From positions 109,685-173,684 of the forward strand of contig JAIBBM010000002.1 of the NCBI GenBank assembly GCA_019694685.1: DNA of 64,000 bases, read 5' to 3'. Origin of the DNA: Leptospirales bacterium. Lineage in GTDB: Bacteria > Spirochaetota > Leptospiria > Leptospirales > Leptonemataceae. The notes under the pieces are model-generated. The model saw only the letters and a program-made list of their open reading frames with translations. It was not told the DNA's origin and made no database searches. Position numbers and translations under genes: made by a program. Positions 63,273 through 64,000 of the stretch are shown here, piece by piece; the stretch's first letter is position 1; every line of letters begins with the position of its first letter.

Positions 63273-63595
63273 CAGGATCCCTGGCGAAACATTTCATCGA
63301 GACCAGGAATGCCGCCTGTCAGACTCTTCATTTCGTGCGCCATGGCCTCGCGGGATTTCTTCACAGCTTCGTTGGTCGCGGAGATGACCAGCTCTTCTAG
63401 CATTTCTTTGTCTTTCGGGTTGAGCAGATTAGGTTCAATTTGAATTTTAAGTACGGTCCCTTCTCCGTTGACGGTTACGCGAACCATGCCCGCTCCCGCT
63501 TCCCCGGTGATTTGAAGCCGCGCCATTTTTGTCTGCAGTTCTTCCGCACGTGCTTTCATCTGCCCGAGGTTCTTGAACATCTCGCTAAAATTCAT
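63272..63595 (-). CDS. ebfC: YbaB/EbfC-family nucleoid-associated protein
   Basis: 107 aa from ATG 63595 (63601 also possible). Core YbaB sequence: FKNLGQMKARAEELQTKMARLQITGEAGAGMVRVTVNGEGTVLKIQI, with the NPKDKEMLEELVISATNEAVKK helix. A homodimeric DNA-binding protein. Its stop overlaps the recR start by one base. Confidence 0.93.
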   Translation of the reverse strand: MNFSEMFKNLGQMKARAEELQTKMARLQITGEAGAGMVRVTVNGEGTVLKIQIEPNLLNPKDKEMLEELVISATNEAVKKSREAMAHEMKSLTGGIPGLDEMFRQGS

Positions 63596-63602
63596 GACCA
63601 TC

Positions 63603-64000
63603 TCATTGCTCCAGAACGGGTACGGTGGAAGGATCGACCATAGTGCCCAGGAATGTCTTTTGAATCTCATCTTCTGTTGAGAAAGGAATTCCCTGATCAA
63701 TTGCATTGGCCAGGCGATCCAGTCGCCTCAGTACAAAGGACAGAGACGGACGGCCAAGCTTCTCATGCAAACGAAGAAGCTCCATCTCGATCAGGACGCG
63801 AGTCTCATACGAGTTTTCAAGGCGCAAAGTTTGTGCGCGAGTCATGATATTGTGAACCGCATCAAAGATCACTTGAATGCGAGCAGGATCAGCGGAAGCA
63901 AATGCCTCTTTCAATCGCGCAATGTCTGTGGGAGGGAGGCCCACAAACTCTGGTCTTTCCACTCCGTGCAAGACGTGCGAAAGCGCGCGAAGTAGATCCA
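63603..64000 (-). CDS. dnaX: DNA polymerase III gamma/tau subunit, C-terminal part (cut by window edge)
   Basis: The open frame runs from the right edge without a start, ending at 63603 (stop TGA). The visible 132 codons contain a helical domain III (DLLRALSHVLHGVERPEFVGL, ENSYETRVLIEMELLRL) typical of DnaX. It lies directly upstream of ebfC and recR in the same orientation, the conserved arrangement. The AAA+ domain lies outside the window. Confidence 0.88.
   Translation of the reverse strand, partial: DLLRALSHVLHGVERPEFVGLPPTDIARLKEAFASADPARIQVIFDAVHNIMTRAQTLRLENSYETRVLIEMELLRLHEKLGRPSLSFVLRRLDRLANAIDQGIPFSTEDEIQKTFLGTMVDPSTVPVLEQ

Noticed and set aside
1..64000. rRNA, tRNA, IS elements, prophage or CRISPR
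   Set aside because: Nothing matching these was seen on either strand: no repeat-spacer arrays, transposase motifs, integrase, or cloverleaf-type sequence.

Overview
The window looks like a spirochaete chromosome of the order Leptospirales, at roughly 50% G+C. Evidence: two tandem FlaB-type core-only flagellins, a DUF1554-type lipoprotein, a class III adenylate cyclase with a membrane domain, a truncated 7TM-DISM sensor, stand-alone STAS regulators, and many lipoproteins with short lipoboxes followed by a second short hydrophobic stretch. I saw no rRNA or tRNA gene, insertion sequence, phage module or CRISPR array. The genus cannot be fixed from sequence alone.

Layout. 1-657: 5' part of a 7TM-DISM sensor lipoprotein. 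736-5387: likely operon of a CapA-like metallophosphatase, a five-bladed beta-propeller glycosidase-like protein and an ATP-grasp/FMN-oxidoreductase fusion. 5396-9549: repeat-rich lipoprotein translationally coupled to a membrane PilZ protein. 9628-17699: MBL hydrolase, LigB-like protein, ClC transporter, flavin monooxygenase and a papain-like protease with fibronectin repeats. 17810-20598: complete arsenic operon arsR-arsM-arsC-acr3 with a promoter and operator that suggest a leaderless arsR mRNA. 20584-23507: di-haem peroxidase, GNAT and pirin. 23617-26083: modABC. 26080-30003: small membrane protein, ankyrin protein, a lipoprotein behind a 14-base poly-G tract, a RelE-type toxin-antitoxin pair and an MFS pump.

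29918-45924: membrane proteins and energetics. These include a membrane pyrophosphatase divergent from a Na+/H+ antiporter-like protein across a palindrome-rich region, a RlmK-like methyltransferase, an FBA-like lipoprotein, a TerC/DUF475 protein, phosphatidylserine decarboxylase fused to a symporter-like membrane domain, an HMCES/YedK protein and a coiled-coil membrane protein. 45942-50738: DUF1554 lipoprotein, adenylate cyclase, two STAS proteins, an SRPBCC protein and a beta-propeller lipoprotein. 50760-53500: FMN reductase and two flaB genes, the second with a leader that can fold in two mutually exclusive ways. 53645-54291: FitAB/VapBC-type toxin-antitoxin pair with a strong palindromic operator. 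54292-54746: non-coding region rich in inverted repeats, including a candidate structured RNA. 54747-64000: housekeeping genes: FKBP, ThiG, YheT hydrolase, methylguanine methyltransferase, prephenate dehydratase, VWA-FHA protein, ROK protein and the dnaX-ebfC-recR cluster.

The most noteworthy items are the homopolymer tracts at start-codon positions (27583-27596, 9552-9558, 56029-56036), the ATP-grasp/FMN fusion operon, the decarboxylase-symporter fusion, the alternative-fold flaB leader, the structured element before FKBP, and a spacing-conserved cysteine motif shared by three lipoproteins of different fold.
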